From Verrucomicrobiota bacterium (GTDB taxonomy: Bacteria > Verrucomicrobiota > Verrucomicrobiia > CAIQCK01), in contig JACRKA010000055.1 in the NCBI GenBank assembly GCA_016219905.1, positions 1-35,838 on the forward strand: a stretch of DNA of 35,838 nucleotides. Direction: 5' to 3'. The notes beneath the pieces were generated by a model. That model worked only from the letters and a program-made list of their open reading frames with translations. It searched no databases and was not told the DNA's origin. Shown one piece after another: positions 1 to 9,628 of the stretch (position 1 is its first letter; each line of letters opens with the position of its first letter). The translations under genes and the position numbers were made by a program.

Positions 1-1
1 G

Positions 2-244
2 CACTCGATCCGCGTGCGCACCTTTGAGCGCGGTGTCGAGGGCGAGACCCTCGCCTGCGGCACCGGCGTCTGCGCCAGCGCCATCATTGCGCGCCTGGCC
101 GGCAAGGCTGAGCCGCCCGTGAAAGTCCGCGTGCAGGGCGGCGACACGCTCCAAGTGGATTTCAAAGTGGATGGCCGCGAGGTCCGCGACGTGACGCTCA
201 AAGGCCCGGCCGATTTCGTGTTCGAAGGCACCATCAACATCTAA
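2..244 (+). CDS. dapF: Diaminopimelate epimerase, C-terminal part (5' end outside window)
   Basis: Translation contains GVEGETLACGTGVCASAIIA, the conserved DapF C-terminal Cys motif (ACGTG); the frame is open to the window start; followed by dapA and dapB. Confidence 0.9.
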   Translation, partial: HSIRVRTFERGVEGETLACGTGVCASAIIARLAGKAEPPVKVRVQGGDTLQVDFKVDGREVRDVTLKGPADFVFEGTINI

Positions 245-252
245 GGAGCTTT

Positions 253-1128
253 ATGTTTTCTGGCGCATACACCGCGATCGTCACTCCCTTCCGCAACGGC
301 AAGGTGGACGAGAAAAAACTCGCCTCGCTCGTCGAGTCGCAGATCAGGGCGGGCATTGACGGCCTCGTGCCCGTCGGCACCACCGGCGAATCGCCGACGC
401 TCGGCTACGACGAGCACACCCGCGTCATCCAGGTCGTCGTGAAAGCCGCCAAAGGCCGCTGCAAGGTCATCGCCGGCACCGGCTCCAACTGCACCGACGA
501 GGCGATCATGCTGACGCGGCAAGCCGAGAAAGCCGGCGCGGACGCGACATTGCAGGTCAATCCCTACTACAACAAGCCGACGCAGGAAGGCCTGTTCCGG
601 CATTTCAGCGCCGTCGCGAAAGCGACGAAGCTGCCGGTGATCCTCTACAACATCCCCGGCCGCACCGGCGTGGACTGCACCGCCGAGACCGTCGCGCGGC
701 TCGTCGAGGCGAACAAGAACATCGTCGGCATGAAAGAAGCCAGCGGTTCCTGCGACCGCGTCGCGCAACTCAAAGCGCTCTGTGGCGACCGGCTGACGGT
801 GCTCAGCGGCGACGATTCGCTGACGCTGCCGTTCATGTCGGTCGGCGCCGAGGGCGTCATCAGCGTCGCGTCGAACATCATCCCGGCGGAGGTGGCGTTG
901 ATGGTGCAGGCGTTCCTCAATGACAACGTGAAGGTGGCCGCCGCAATCCACGCGAAATACGTCGCGCTGTTCAAAGACCTCTTCATCGAGACCAACCCCA
1001 TCCCGGTCAAGACCGCGATGGCGATGATGGGCCAGATCAGGGAAGAGTTCCGACTGCCGCTCTGCCCGATGGGCGACAAGAACAAAGCGGTGCTGAAAGC
1101 CACGCTCCAGAAAGTGGGGTTGCTGTGA
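253..1128 (+). CDS. dapA: 4-hydroxy-tetrahydrodipicolinate synthase
   Basis: 291 aa; GTTGESPTL, YYNKPTQEGL, YNIPGRTGVD and KEASGS motifs of DapA. Confidence 0.96.
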   Translation: MFSGAYTAIVTPFRNGKVDEKKLASLVESQIRAGIDGLVPVGTTGESPTLGYDEHTRVIQVVVKAAKGRCKVIAGTGSNCTDEAIMLTRQAEKAGADATLQVNPYYNKPTQEGLFRHFSAVAKATKLPVILYNIPGRTGVDCTAETVARLVEANKNIVGMKEASGSCDRVAQLKALCGDRLTVLSGDDSLTLPFMSVGAEGVISVASNIIPAEVALMVQAFLNDNVKVAAAIHAKYVALFKDLFIETNPIPVKTAMAMMGQIREEFRLPLCPMGDKNKAVLKATLQKVGLL

Positions 1129-1862
1129 TCAAACTCGTTGTCAACGGCTCCAAAGGCCGCATGGGCCAGGCGATCATCGCCCTGGCGAAACAAGACGCGG
1201 ACTTCCAGCTCGCCGGCGAGGTGGACCTCGGCGACGACATCCGCGCCGCCGCCGCGAAGGCCGACGTCATCATAGACTTCAGCCTCCACGGCGCGACGCT
1301 CGGCGTGGCCCAGGCCGCCGCGAAGAACAAGAAACCGCTCGTCATCGGCACCACCGGCCACACCCCCGAAGCGAAGAAGGCCGTCGCGGACGCCTTGCGC
1401 GGCATCCCGGTCGTCTGGGCTGCGAACTACTCCACCGGCGTCAACACGCTCTTCTACATCACGCGCAAGGTCGCGGAGATCCTCGGCCCCGGCTTCGACC
1501 AGGAAATCGTCGAGATGCATCACCGGCTGAAGAAAGACGCGCCGAGCGGCACCGCCGAGCGGCTCGCCCAAATCCTCGCTGAGGTGAAACAGAAACAGCT
1601 CGCCGAACTCGCCCGCCACGGCCGCCACGGCATCGTTGGCGAACGCACCCGCGACGAGATCGGCATCCACGCCGTCCGCGGCGGCGACGTCGTCGGCGAT
1701 CACACGGTCATCTTTGCCGCGCCCGGCGAGCGTGTGGAGTTGGCGCACAAAGCTTCCAGCCGCGAGACGTTCGCGCGCGGCTCGCTGCGCGCCGCCAAAT
1801 GGCTCATCGGCAAGCCCGCCGGCCTCTACGACATGCAGGATGTGCTGGGGCTGAAAGATTGA
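1125..1862 (+). CDS. dapB: 4-hydroxy-tetrahydrodipicolinate reductase
   Basis: N-terminal Rossmann motif VNGSKGRMGQAI; EIVEMHHRLKKDAPSGTA (DapB signature E-x-HHxxKxDAPSGTA); GTG start overlaps the dapA stop. Confidence 0.96.
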   Translation: MIKLVVNGSKGRMGQAIIALAKQDADFQLAGEVDLGDDIRAAAAKADVIIDFSLHGATLGVAQAAAKNKKPLVIGTTGHTPEAKKAVADALRGIPVVWAANYSTGVNTLFYITRKVAEILGPGFDQEIVEMHHRLKKDAPSGTAERLAQILAEVKQKQLAELARHGRHGIVGERTRDEIGIHAVRGGDVVGDHTVIFAAPGERVELAHKASSRETFARGSLRAAKWLIGKPAGLYDMQDVLGLKD

Positions 1863-1868
1863 ACCATT

Positions 1869-1958
1869 GGAGTAATGGAGTGTTGGAGTGATGGAGTATT
1901 GGGCAATGGATGCGCATCTTCTCCACATGACTCCAATACTCCAAAACTCCATTACTCC
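1869..1958. repeat. Inverted repeat built from TGGAGT/ACTCCA words (dapB-folK intergenic)
   Basis: Left arm 1869-1889 ggagtaatggagtgttggagt; right arm 1938-1958 actccaaaactccattactcc; 20/21 complementary. Secondary pair ggagtattgg (1893-1902) / ccaatactcc (1933-1942). Confidence 0.85.
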
Positions 1959-1964
1959 ATCGTC

Positions 1965-2462
1965 ATGAAAGCCGGCATTGCCATCGGATCGGACTTGGGC
2001 GATCGGCTGGAGCATCTGAAGCAGTCGCGGGATTTCCTCCGCACCCTCAGCGATGACGGTTGGCTGCTCGCCGCGCCGGTCTATGAGACCTCGCCGGTTG
2101 ACTGTCCGCCCGGCACGCCGGCGTTCCTCAATACCGTGGTCGAGATCGAGTCTTCCCTGCCGCCGGATGAACTGCTGCGCCGGCTGTTGCAGTTCGAAGA
2201 GACGCACGGGCGGCCCAACGTCCACGGGCGAAACACGCCGCGCACGGTGGACTTGGATGTCCTTTATTTCGGCGACCTGATGATGAAGGAAGGGATGGTC
2301 ACGCTCCCGCATCCGCGGATGCATGAGCGCCGGTTCGTGCTCCGGCCGCTCGCAGACATCCGGCCGGAGCTGGTGGTGCCGGGGCTGGACAGGACGGTGC
2401 GCCAACTTCTGGCTTCGTTGGGCGACGCGCAGCCGGTAAGGTTGCTCGCGAAGGATTGGTGA
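1965..2462 (+). CDS. folK: 2-amino-4-hydroxy-6-hydroxymethyldihydropteridine diphosphokinase (HPPK)
   Basis: AIGSDLGDR, ETSPVDCPPGTPAFLNTVVEIES and HGRNTPRTVDLDVLYFGD motifs. The ORF-track start at 1875 lies inside the inverted repeat; ATG at 1965 is the better start. Confidence 0.9.
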   Translation: MKAGIAIGSDLGDRLEHLKQSRDFLRTLSDDGWLLAAPVYETSPVDCPPGTPAFLNTVVEIESSLPPDELLRRLLQFEETHGRPNVHGRNTPRTVDLDVLYFGDLMMKEGMVTLPHPRMHERRFVLRPLADIRPELVVPGLDRTVRQLLASLGDAQPVRLLAKDW

Positions 2463-2477
2463 TGAACTGGATGGGTT

Positions 2478-2549
2478 AACCGCGGATGACGCGGATTTCG
2501 CGGATGGCGGAAGACACTTTTATCCGCGCCATCCGCGTAATCCGCGGTT
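2478..2549. repeat. CCGCGGAT-family palindromic repeat (folK-panB intergenic)
   Basis: Left aaccgcggatgacgcggatttcgcggatgg (2478-2507); right ccatccgcgtaatccgcggtt (2529-2549), near-perfect reverse complements at the outer ends. Confidence 0.85.
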
Positions 2550-2563
2550 GAATCAGAAACATT

Positions 2564-3379
2564 ATGAGCGCCGTTTCGCCACGCAAGAAGATCACGACGG
2601 CGACGATCCGCGGCATGAAGGGCTGCGAGAAGATCGTCTCGCTGACGGCCTACGACTACGTCACCGCGAAGCTGGTGGACGAGGCCGGCGTGCATTTGAT
2701 CCTGGTGGGCGACTCGCTCGGCATGGTGGTGCTCGGCTACGAAAGCACGCTGCCGGTGACGATGGCGGACATGCTGCATCACACCGCCGCCGTCGCGCGC
2801 TCCAAGCCGAGGGCTTTGCTCATCGCCGACATGCCGTTCATGAGCTACCACCGCGGCGTGGACCAGGCGGTGAAGAACGCCGGCCGGTTCGTGCAGGAAG
2901 CCGGCGCGGAGGGCGTGAAGCTCGAAGGCGGCAGCCCGCGCATGGTGGAGAAGATCGCCGCCATCGTCGAGGCCGGCATTCCCGTGCTCGGCCACATCGG
3001 CCTGACGCCACAGAGCGTGCTGGAACTGGGCGGCTACAAGATTCAGGGCAAGACCGAGGCGACCGCCAAGCGGCTGCTGGACGAAGCGAAGCGGGTCGAG
3101 GCAGCCGGCGCGTTCGCGATGGTGCTGGAGTGCGTGCCGGCGGAGTTGGCGAAGACAATCAGCGAGTCGCTGCGCATCCCGACCATCGGCATCGGCGCCG
3201 GCCCGCACTGCGACGGGCAGATTCAGGTGATCAACGACCTCCTCGGCCTCGCGACGTGGCCGACGTTCAAACACGTGAAACGCTTTGCCTCCGTCGGCGA
3301 CGCGATGCGCACAGCCGTCGCCTCCTACCGCGACGAGGTGCAGAGCGGGAAGTTCCCCACCAAAGAGCAATCGTTCTGA
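2564..3379 (+). CDS. panB: 3-methyl-2-oxobutanoate hydroxymethyltransferase
   Basis: SLTAYDYVTAKLVDEAGVHLILVGDSLGMVVLGYEST, PVLGHIGLTPQ and GIGAGPHCDGQIQVINDLLG are PanB signatures. Confidence 0.96.
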   Translation: MSAVSPRKKITTATIRGMKGCEKIVSLTAYDYVTAKLVDEAGVHLILVGDSLGMVVLGYESTLPVTMADMLHHTAAVARSKPRALLIADMPFMSYHRGVDQAVKNAGRFVQEAGAEGVKLEGGSPRMVEKIAAIVEAGIPVLGHIGLTPQSVLELGGYKIQGKTEATAKRLLDEAKRVEAAGAFAMVLECVPAELAKTISESLRIPTIGIGAGPHCDGQIQVINDLLGLATWPTFKHVKRFASVGDAMRTAVASYRDEVQSGKFPTKEQSF

Positions 3380-3471
3380 GTTGTGGCTGCGATTTGCCAC
3401 CAGATGCCGGCAGATGTAAACTGATGCCGTCAGGGAGCCGAGTGTGAACCAAAGGAGCGTGGAAGGTGACC

Positions 3472-4725
3472 ATGAGAGCGCCGACGGCACTAAGCGTTAT
3501 CGCGGTTGTTTTGGTGGGGGGGAGTTTGTGCCAGGCCGATCCCGCGAAAGAGATATGTGAGGCGGCTTTCTTTGGCAGGGATCCCAAGGTTGCGTCGCTC
3601 CTGAAGGCGGATCCCGGGCTGGCCAACGCCAAGGGCATGGCGGGGCAGACGCCACTGGCGCTGGCTGCGGAGAACGGCCACCAGCGGATCGTTGAGATGC
3701 TGCTGGCCCACAAGGCAGACCTGAATGCCCAGGACAGCGCGGGCTTCACGGCGCTTCACTTCGCGGTTTGGAAGGGGCGCAAGGTTATTGCCGAGTTGTT
3801 GATCGCCAAAGGCGCCGACATCAACGTCCGCGGGCCGGGCGGCAAGACACCCCTGCTGCTGGCCGTGCAGGAGAACGTCAGGGAAATGGTCGCGCTGTTA
3901 CTGGCCCACAAGGCAGACGTCACTGTTCCCGACAATCAGGGCGCCACGTCGCTGCTGTGGGCGGTCGAGCATGGGAAAAAGGACATGGCCGAACTGCTGG
4001 TTGCCCGCGGAGCCGATATCAACGGCAAGGACCGTCGAGGCAACACAGCGATCGGCGTGGCGTTGGCTGGCGGCAAGAAAGAAATGGCGGATTGGCTGCT
4101 CGCGAAAGGCGCGAAGCCCGACATCTTCCAAGCGGCTCAACTGGGCGGATCGGAGCTGGTCTCGGGCATCCTCGCCGGGGATGCTGCGCTCGCGAATGCG
4201 CGGACGCAAAAGGGATCGGCGCCATTGCACATCGCCGCCTTCGCAGGCCGGAAAGAGGTGGTTGAACTCCTGCTGGCGCGCGGGGCAGAGGTGGACGCAA
4301 AGACACCGCTGGGGCAGACACCGCTGCATTTCGCGGCACAGGCGGGTCGCAAGGAGGTTGCAGGTCTGTTGCTGGACCACAAGGCGACGCTGAACGCCCG
4401 GACAGAGTTTGGCCCCATGCCGATGGCTTATGCCGGCAAGAGAGGGTGGACGCCGCTTCACACGGCCGCATCCAACGGTCAGAAAGAAGTGGCCGAGTTG
4501 CTGCTCTCACGCGGGGCCGAGGTGAACGCACGCACCGAGTGGAGCGCGACGCCGTTGCACCTCGCCGCGGTGGAAGGCCATCGTGCAGTGGTGGAGTTGC
4601 TGCTGGCCAACAAAGCGGACGTGAACGCAAAGTCGCGGCTCGGCCTGACTCCGCTGGTGGTCGCCAGGCAAAAGGGGAAGAAAGAGGTCTGCGACTTGCT
4701 GCGGCAGCACGGCGGGATAGAGTAA
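3472..4725 (+). CDS. Secreted ankyrin-repeat protein
   Basis: Signal peptide-like N-terminus (ALSVIAVVLVGGSLCQA) and about 11 ~33-aa ankyrin units (e.g. GQTPLALAAENGHQRIVEMLLAHKADLNAQD). Confidence 0.9.
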   Translation: MRAPTALSVIAVVLVGGSLCQADPAKEICEAAFFGRDPKVASLLKADPGLANAKGMAGQTPLALAAENGHQRIVEMLLAHKADLNAQDSAGFTALHFAVWKGRKVIAELLIAKGADINVRGPGGKTPLLLAVQENVREMVALLLAHKADVTVPDNQGATSLLWAVEHGKKDMAELLVARGADINGKDRRGNTAIGVALAGGKKEMADWLLAKGAKPDIFQAAQLGGSELVSGILAGDAALANARTQKGSAPLHIAAFAGRKEVVELLLARGAEVDAKTPLGQTPLHFAAQAGRKEVAGLLLDHKATLNARTEFGPMPMAYAGKRGWTPLHTAASNGQKEVAELLLSRGAEVNARTEWSATPLHLAAVEGHRAVVELLLANKADVNAKSRLGLTPLVVARQKGKKEVCDLLRQHGGIE

Positions 4726-4774
4726 GGCCGCGAACACACTCGCTTCCCTCACCTTCGCGCAAGAGGCGCCTCGC

Positions 4775-6037
4775 TCAAAACTCCAGCTTCACATCGCCAA
4801 GCCGTTTCTCGATCTCGCCGACCACGCGCGCCTCGTCGGCCGCGCCTTTGGCGATGAAGGTGACGCTCCAGCGGACGTAGGCGCCGGCGTCATCCCACGG
4901 GACGGTCGAGATGAGCTTTTCGGTGATGAGCCACTGGCTGAAGTCCTCGGCTTTCGCGAACTCCACGGCATTGCCGCCGACCACGGCGCGTTTCGGGCAG
5001 CGTGTGTAGAGGAAGAACGAACCTTTCGGTTTCTTCGCTTTGAAGCCGAATCTATTCAGCACGCGCACGAGGCGGTTCATCCGGCGGGAGTATTTCGCGG
5101 CAATCTTCTCGGTGATCTCCGGGTGGTCGAGCGAGACAGCGCAGGCTTTCTGGATGGCGAGGAACTGGCCGCTGTCGGTGTTGTCCTTCACGTCGCCGTA
5201 GGCTTTCACGATGAGCGGGTTGCCGACGACAAAGCCGAGCCGCCATCCGGTCATGTTGAAACCTTTGCTCAGCGAGTGCAGTTCGACGCCGACGTCCTTC
5301 GCGCCGGGCGTGGCGAGGAACGAGAGCGGGCGCGCCGGTTCGCCGCCTTTGCCTTTGAACACCAGCGCGGCGTAGGCGGCGTCGTGGATGACGATGAGGT
5401 TGTTGGCTTTGGCGAATGCGACGACCTTCACGAAGAACTCCGGCGTGGCGCTCGCGCCGGTCGGGTTGTTCGGGTAGTTGATGACCAGCGTCTTGGCGCG
5501 ACGCAGCACGTCGGCGGGGATGCTGTCGAGGTCGGGCAGGAAGTTGTTCTCCGCCGTCAACGGCAGGTTATGGACCTCGCCGCCGAGGTATTTCGAGTGC
5601 GTGCCGAACACGGGATAGCCCGGCACGGTCATCAGCGCGACATCGCCGGGGTTGATGAAGCAGGCCGGCAAGATCGAGAGCGCGGCTTTGCTCCCGATGC
5701 TGTGGATGACTTCTTTGTCAGGATCAATTCCCGCGACGCCGCAGACGCGTTCCATCCAACGCGCGGCGGCTTGACGGAACTCCGGCCCGCCGTTGTCGGC
5801 GTAGCCGCGGTTCTCCGGTTTGCGCGCCTCGGCGCAGAGCGTTTTCACCGACAGCGGAAACGCCATCTCGTCCGGCTCGCCGACGCCGAGGTCGAGCAGT
5901 TCGACGCCGGGATGGGCGGCGGTGGCGGCGCGTTTGGCGCGTTTGATTTTCTCGAACTTGTATATGGCGGTGCTTTTGCCGTAGTTGGCGCCTCCGATGC
6001 GTTCGGCAAAAAGGTTCTGGATGTAGGATTCGCTCAT
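4775..6037 (-). CDS. dapL: LL-diaminopimelate aminotransferase-type PLP enzyme
   Basis: LLDLGVGEPDEMAFP, NYPNNPTGASAT, HDAAYAALVFKG and SLSKGFNMTGWRLGFVVGN (PLP lysine) fit DapL; co-located with dapF/A/B. Confidence 0.85.
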   Translation of the reverse strand: MSESYIQNLFAERIGGANYGKSTAIYKFEKIKRAKRAATAAHPGVELLDLGVGEPDEMAFPLSVKTLCAEARKPENRGYADNGGPEFRQAAARWMERVCGVAGIDPDKEVIHSIGSKAALSILPACFINPGDVALMTVPGYPVFGTHSKYLGGEVHNLPLTAENNFLPDLDSIPADVLRRAKTLVINYPNNPTGASATPEFFVKVVAFAKANNLIVIHDAAYAALVFKGKGGEPARPLSFLATPGAKDVGVELHSLSKGFNMTGWRLGFVVGNPLIVKAYGDVKDNTDSGQFLAIQKACAVSLDHPEITEKIAAKYSRRMNRLVRVLNRFGFKAKKPKGSFFLYTRCPKRAVVGGNAVEFAKAEDFSQWLITEKLISTVPWDDAGAYVRWSVTFIAKGAADEARVVGEIEKRLGDVKLEF

Positions 6038-6186
6038 GTCAAAATTGTGTTTGGAAAACTGAGGCGCGGAGATTATCGCCGCGGCGAGGCTGATGCAAGC
6101 GCGGTCCGGCGGCGAGTTTCTGCCCTTGCCAAGGGACCGAAAGCCGATAGACTGCCGTCGAGGTCAACCAAGTCACGGAGCACGCC

Positions 6187-6993
6187 ATGATGAATGCAGG
6201 ATTCCTATCCGCCACACGCTTCTATTGGAAATCAGTTGGGGTCGCTGTTCTATGCTGGACACCTTGCTGCTTTCTGGTCGGCTGCGCCTCATATGTGACA
6301 CCCGGAGGTGGCGCAGACCTCACAGTGCTGGGGGTTCCGAAGTCCACGCGCATCGGCCAGACCGACGTGAGCATTTACACGGCTCTTGAGAAGAAACCCC
6401 TGGCGGCGCTTCCGACCGGTCTTGCCGTGGTTCGCGTGCAAGCGCCCGGCTACCGATTCAGTCACGGCCAAGGCCGTTACGCCGTCGTCACCACGAGGGA
6501 CGTGGAGAAGGAAGAGCAGATTGCGCGGCTTCAGAAGCTGCCCATGATCGCCGGCGTCGCTCCGGTCAATCGCCTGCTGTTGACCGACCGGCTGGATTCC
6601 GATGAGCAGCTTCGTCAGGCGGCAGCGAAGTTGCACGCCGACATGACGTTGATTTACACGTTTGAAACCCAGTTCTATGTGCAAGACATGGCCCGGCCGC
6701 TGACGGTCATCTCGCTCGGGCTTTCCCCAAACAAGAAGGCCCGCATTGTGACAACGGCTTCCGCCGTCCTGATGGACACCCGCAACGGCTACATTTACGG
6801 CGTCCTCGAAGCAACCGAGGAACACAACGCCATCACCAACGCTTGGAGCAGCGAGGACGCGATCGAGGCTTCCCGACGCCAGACCGAATCACGCGCCTTC
6901 GAAAAGCTGGTCGGTGAATTTGAAAAAATGTGGAAGGGCGTTCTCCAGCGGGTTCCAGCACAGCCGGTCTCAGCTCGTCCTCCTCAGCCTTAG
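6187..6993 (+). CDS. Putative lipoprotein, unknown function
   Basis: Hydrophobic N-terminus ending in lipobox-like CCFLVGC; single uninterrupted ORF of 268 aa between two well-supported genes. Confidence 0.65.
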   Translation: MMNAGFLSATRFYWKSVGVAVLCWTPCCFLVGCASYVTPGGGADLTVLGVPKSTRIGQTDVSIYTALEKKPLAALPTGLAVVRVQAPGYRFSHGQGRYAVVTTRDVEKEEQIARLQKLPMIAGVAPVNRLLLTDRLDSDEQLRQAAAKLHADMTLIYTFETQFYVQDMARPLTVISLGLSPNKKARIVTTASAVLMDTRNGYIYGVLEATEEHNAITNAWSSEDAIEASRRQTESRAFEKLVGEFEKMWKGVLQRVPAQPVSARPPQP

Positions 6994-7132
6994 CCAGTCG
7001 GTTCCTTCTTTTCGGCGGCTTGGCTACCTTCCGCAATCACGTCGCCCTATTTCTTTGGCGCGAGCAAAAGGTCGGTGGGGGTTTCTCTGATTCAGGCATG
7101 ACTTCCCCCCTGTGGCTTTGTATTGTCGCAGC

Positions 7133-7975
7133 GTGGAATTCATCACGACAGTTTCTGCAATGCAAGCGTGGTCCCGCGCGGCGCGGGCCGCAGGGAAACG
7201 CGTCGGCTTCGTGCCGACGATGGGCTGCCTGCACGACGGGCACTTGAGCCTGATGCGCGAGGCGAAACGGCGCGCGGACGTGTGCGTCGTCTCGATCTAC
7301 GTCAACCCGACGCAGTTCGGGCCGAAAGAGGATTTCTCGAAATACCCGCGCGACTTCGAGCGCGACCGGAAGCTGTGCGAGTCGGCCGGCGTGGATGTGA
7401 TCTTCGCACCGACGGACGCGGAGATATACCCCGCAGGTGCGGCGACGACGTGGGTGGAGGAGACGGCGGTGGCGGAGCGATGGGAGGGCGCGTCGCGGCC
7501 GGGGCATTTCCGCGGCGTGTGCACCGTGGTGGCGAAGCTGTTCAACATCGTGCTGCCGGACGTGGCGTGCTTCGGCCAGAAGGACGCGCAGCAGTGCGCG
7601 GTGCTGAAACGGATGGTGCGGGACTTGAGTTTTCCACTGGAGTTCGTGGTCTGCCCGACGGTGCGCGAGCCGGACGGGCTGGCGATGAGCTCGCGCAACG
7701 TGTATCTCAGCCCGGCGGAGCGGCAGGACGCGCTGGCGCTGAAGCAGTCGCTGGATTTCGCCGCGCGCGACCTGCCGGCGGGCCGGACGGTTGACGAGGT
7801 GAGCGCGGCGATGGTGCGGCTGATCGGCAGCAAGCCGTCGGCGCGGATTGATTACATCGCGTTCGTGGACCCGGAGACGTTGCTGCCGGTGAAGCGTTAC
7901 GAACCGGGCAGGATGCTGGTGATGATGGCAGTGTTTGTCGGCAAGACGCGGTTGATAGATAATATGGTGTTGTAA
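7133..7975 (+). CDS. panC: Pantothenate synthetase
   Basis: [46 protein letters not shown] and [13 protein letters not shown] motifs. GTG at 7133 matches the usual N-terminus (xxIITTVxxMQ) better than 7112. Confidence 0.95.
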   Translation: MEFITTVSAMQAWSRAARAAGKRVGFVPTMGCLHDGHLSLMREAKRRADVCVVSIYVNPTQFGPKEDFSKYPRDFERDRKLCESAGVDVIFAPTDAEIYPAGAATTWVEETAVAERWEGASRPGHFRGVCTVVAKLFNIVLPDVACFGQKDAQQCAVLKRMVRDLSFPLEFVVCPTVREPDGLAMSSRNVYLSPAERQDALALKQSLDFAARDLPAGRTVDEVSAAMVRLIGSKPSARIDYIAFVDPETLLPVKRYEPGRMLVMMAVFVGKTRLIDNMVL

Positions 7976-8004
7976 GCCGGGCCGATGACGGACGGTTTCA
8001 AATC

Positions 8005-9600
8005 ATGATCGAGACAGATTTTCTTGTGCTGGGCAGCGGGATCGCGGGCCTCTGGTATGGCCTGCGCGCGGCGGAGCACGGCACGGTGTCCATCGTGACG
8101 AAGAAAGACAGCGCCGATGCCGCGACCAACTACGCGCAGGGCGGCATTGCGTGCGTGATGGACCCGAAGGATTCGTTCGACGCGCACGTCCGCGACACGC
8201 TGGTGGCCGGCGACGGGTTGTGCAAAGAGGACGTGGTGCGGACCATCGTGACGGAAGGGCCGGCCCGCGTGCGGGAACTGATCGCGTTCGGCGTGGATTT
8301 CGCGCGGTCCAAGGAGGGCCAGTTCGACATGGGGCGCGAGGGCGGCCACTCGGCGCGGCGGGTGTTGCACGCGACGGACATCACGGGGCGCGAGATCGAG
8401 CGGGCGTTGCTGGCGGCGGCGGCGCGGCATCGGAACATCAAAATCTACGAGAACCACCTCGCGGTGGACCTGGTGACGACGCGCAAGCTGGGCCAGACCG
8501 GGCCGCTGCGCTGCGTCGGGGCCTACGTGCTCGACAAGAAGGCGGGCCGCGTGGAGACGTTCGGCGCGCGGGTGACGGCGCTGGCGACGGGCGGCTGCGG
8601 GAAGGTGTATCTCTACACGTCGAACCCCGACATCGCGACGGGCGACGGCGTGGCGATGGCGTATCGCGCCGGGGCGCGCGTCGGGAACATGGAGTTCATC
8701 CAGTTCCACCCGACGTGCCTGTATCATCCGAGGGCGCGGACGTTCCTCATCAGCGAGGCGGTGCGCGGCGAGGGCGCGCTTTTGGTGAACAAGAGCGGGC
8801 AACGGTTCATGGAGCGGAGCCACCCGCAGGCGGAGCTGGCGCCGCGGGACATCGTCGCGCGGGCGATTGACGCGGAGATGAAGAAGAGCGGCGCGGATTG
8901 CGTGTATCTGGACATCACGCACAAGCCGGCGAAGTTCATCATCCGGCGGTTCCCGAACATCTACGAGACGTGCCTGCGCCATGGGATAGACATGACGAAG
9001 GAGCCGTTGCCGGTGGTGCCGGCGGCGCACTACATGTGCGGCGGCGTGATGTCAAACGTGGACGGGCGGACGGACATCGAGGGACTGTTTGCCGTGGGCG
9101 AGGTGGCGTGCACAGGCCTGCACGGCGCGAACCGGCTGGCGAGCAACTCGCTGCTGGAAGCGGTGGTCGTGGCGCACCGCGCGGCGGAACAGTCTGGCGA
9201 AATGCTGGGGCGTTTGCCGCGGAATCATCTGGCGATCCCGCCGTGGCAGAGCGGCAAGGCGCACGACGCGGACGAACTGGTGGTGGTCTCGCACCTGTGG
9301 GACGAGATCCGCCGGCTGATGTGGGACTACGTCGGCATTGTGCGCACGGACAAGCGGCTCCAGCGGGCCAGGACGCGCATCGAGAATCTCCAACGCGAGA
9401 TCCTCGACTATTACTGGGACTTCATCGTGACGGCCGACCTGCTGGAGTTGCGCAACATCGCGACGGTGGCGTGGCTGATCGTCGAGAGCGCGCTGCGGCG
9501 CAAGGAAAGCCGCGGCCTGCACTACACCCTCGACTACCCGAAGCACGACGACGCGGTGGCGGGCCGGGACACCATCCTGCAGCCGGACGCCGGCGAATGA
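8005..9600 (+). CDS. nadB: L-aspartate oxidase
   Basis: FAD motif [74 protein letters not shown]. Confidence 0.95.
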   Translation: MIETDFLVLGSGIAGLWYGLRAAEHGTVSIVTKKDSADAATNYAQGGIACVMDPKDSFDAHVRDTLVAGDGLCKEDVVRTIVTEGPARVRELIAFGVDFARSKEGQFDMGREGGHSARRVLHATDITGREIERALLAAAARHRNIKIYENHLAVDLVTTRKLGQTGPLRCVGAYVLDKKAGRVETFGARVTALATGGCGKVYLYTSNPDIATGDGVAMAYRAGARVGNMEFIQFHPTCLYHPRARTFLISEAVRGEGALLVNKSGQRFMERSHPQAELAPRDIVARAIDAEMKKSGADCVYLDITHKPAKFIIRRFPNIYETCLRHGIDMTKEPLPVVPAAHYMCGGVMSNVDGRTDIEGLFAVGEVACTGLHGANRLASNSLLEAVVVAHRAAEQSGEMLGRLPRNHLAIPPWQSGKAHDADELVVVSHLWDEIRRLMWDYVGIVRTDKRLQRARTRIENLQREILDYYWDFIVTADLLELRNIATVAWLIVESALRRKESRGLHYTLDYPKHDDAVAGRDTILQPDAGE

Positions 9601-9628
9601 CCGCCCTGCCGACGCGGGAATCCTGGCC

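Noticed and set aside
645-2405. 586-aa minus-strand ORF over dapA/dapB/folK
   Set aside because: Antisense to three confidently identified genes and runs through the intergenic inverted repeat.
3640-4710. DNA repeats inside the ankyrin gene as a mobile/tandem element
   Set aside because: Explained by coding for ~33-aa ankyrin units.
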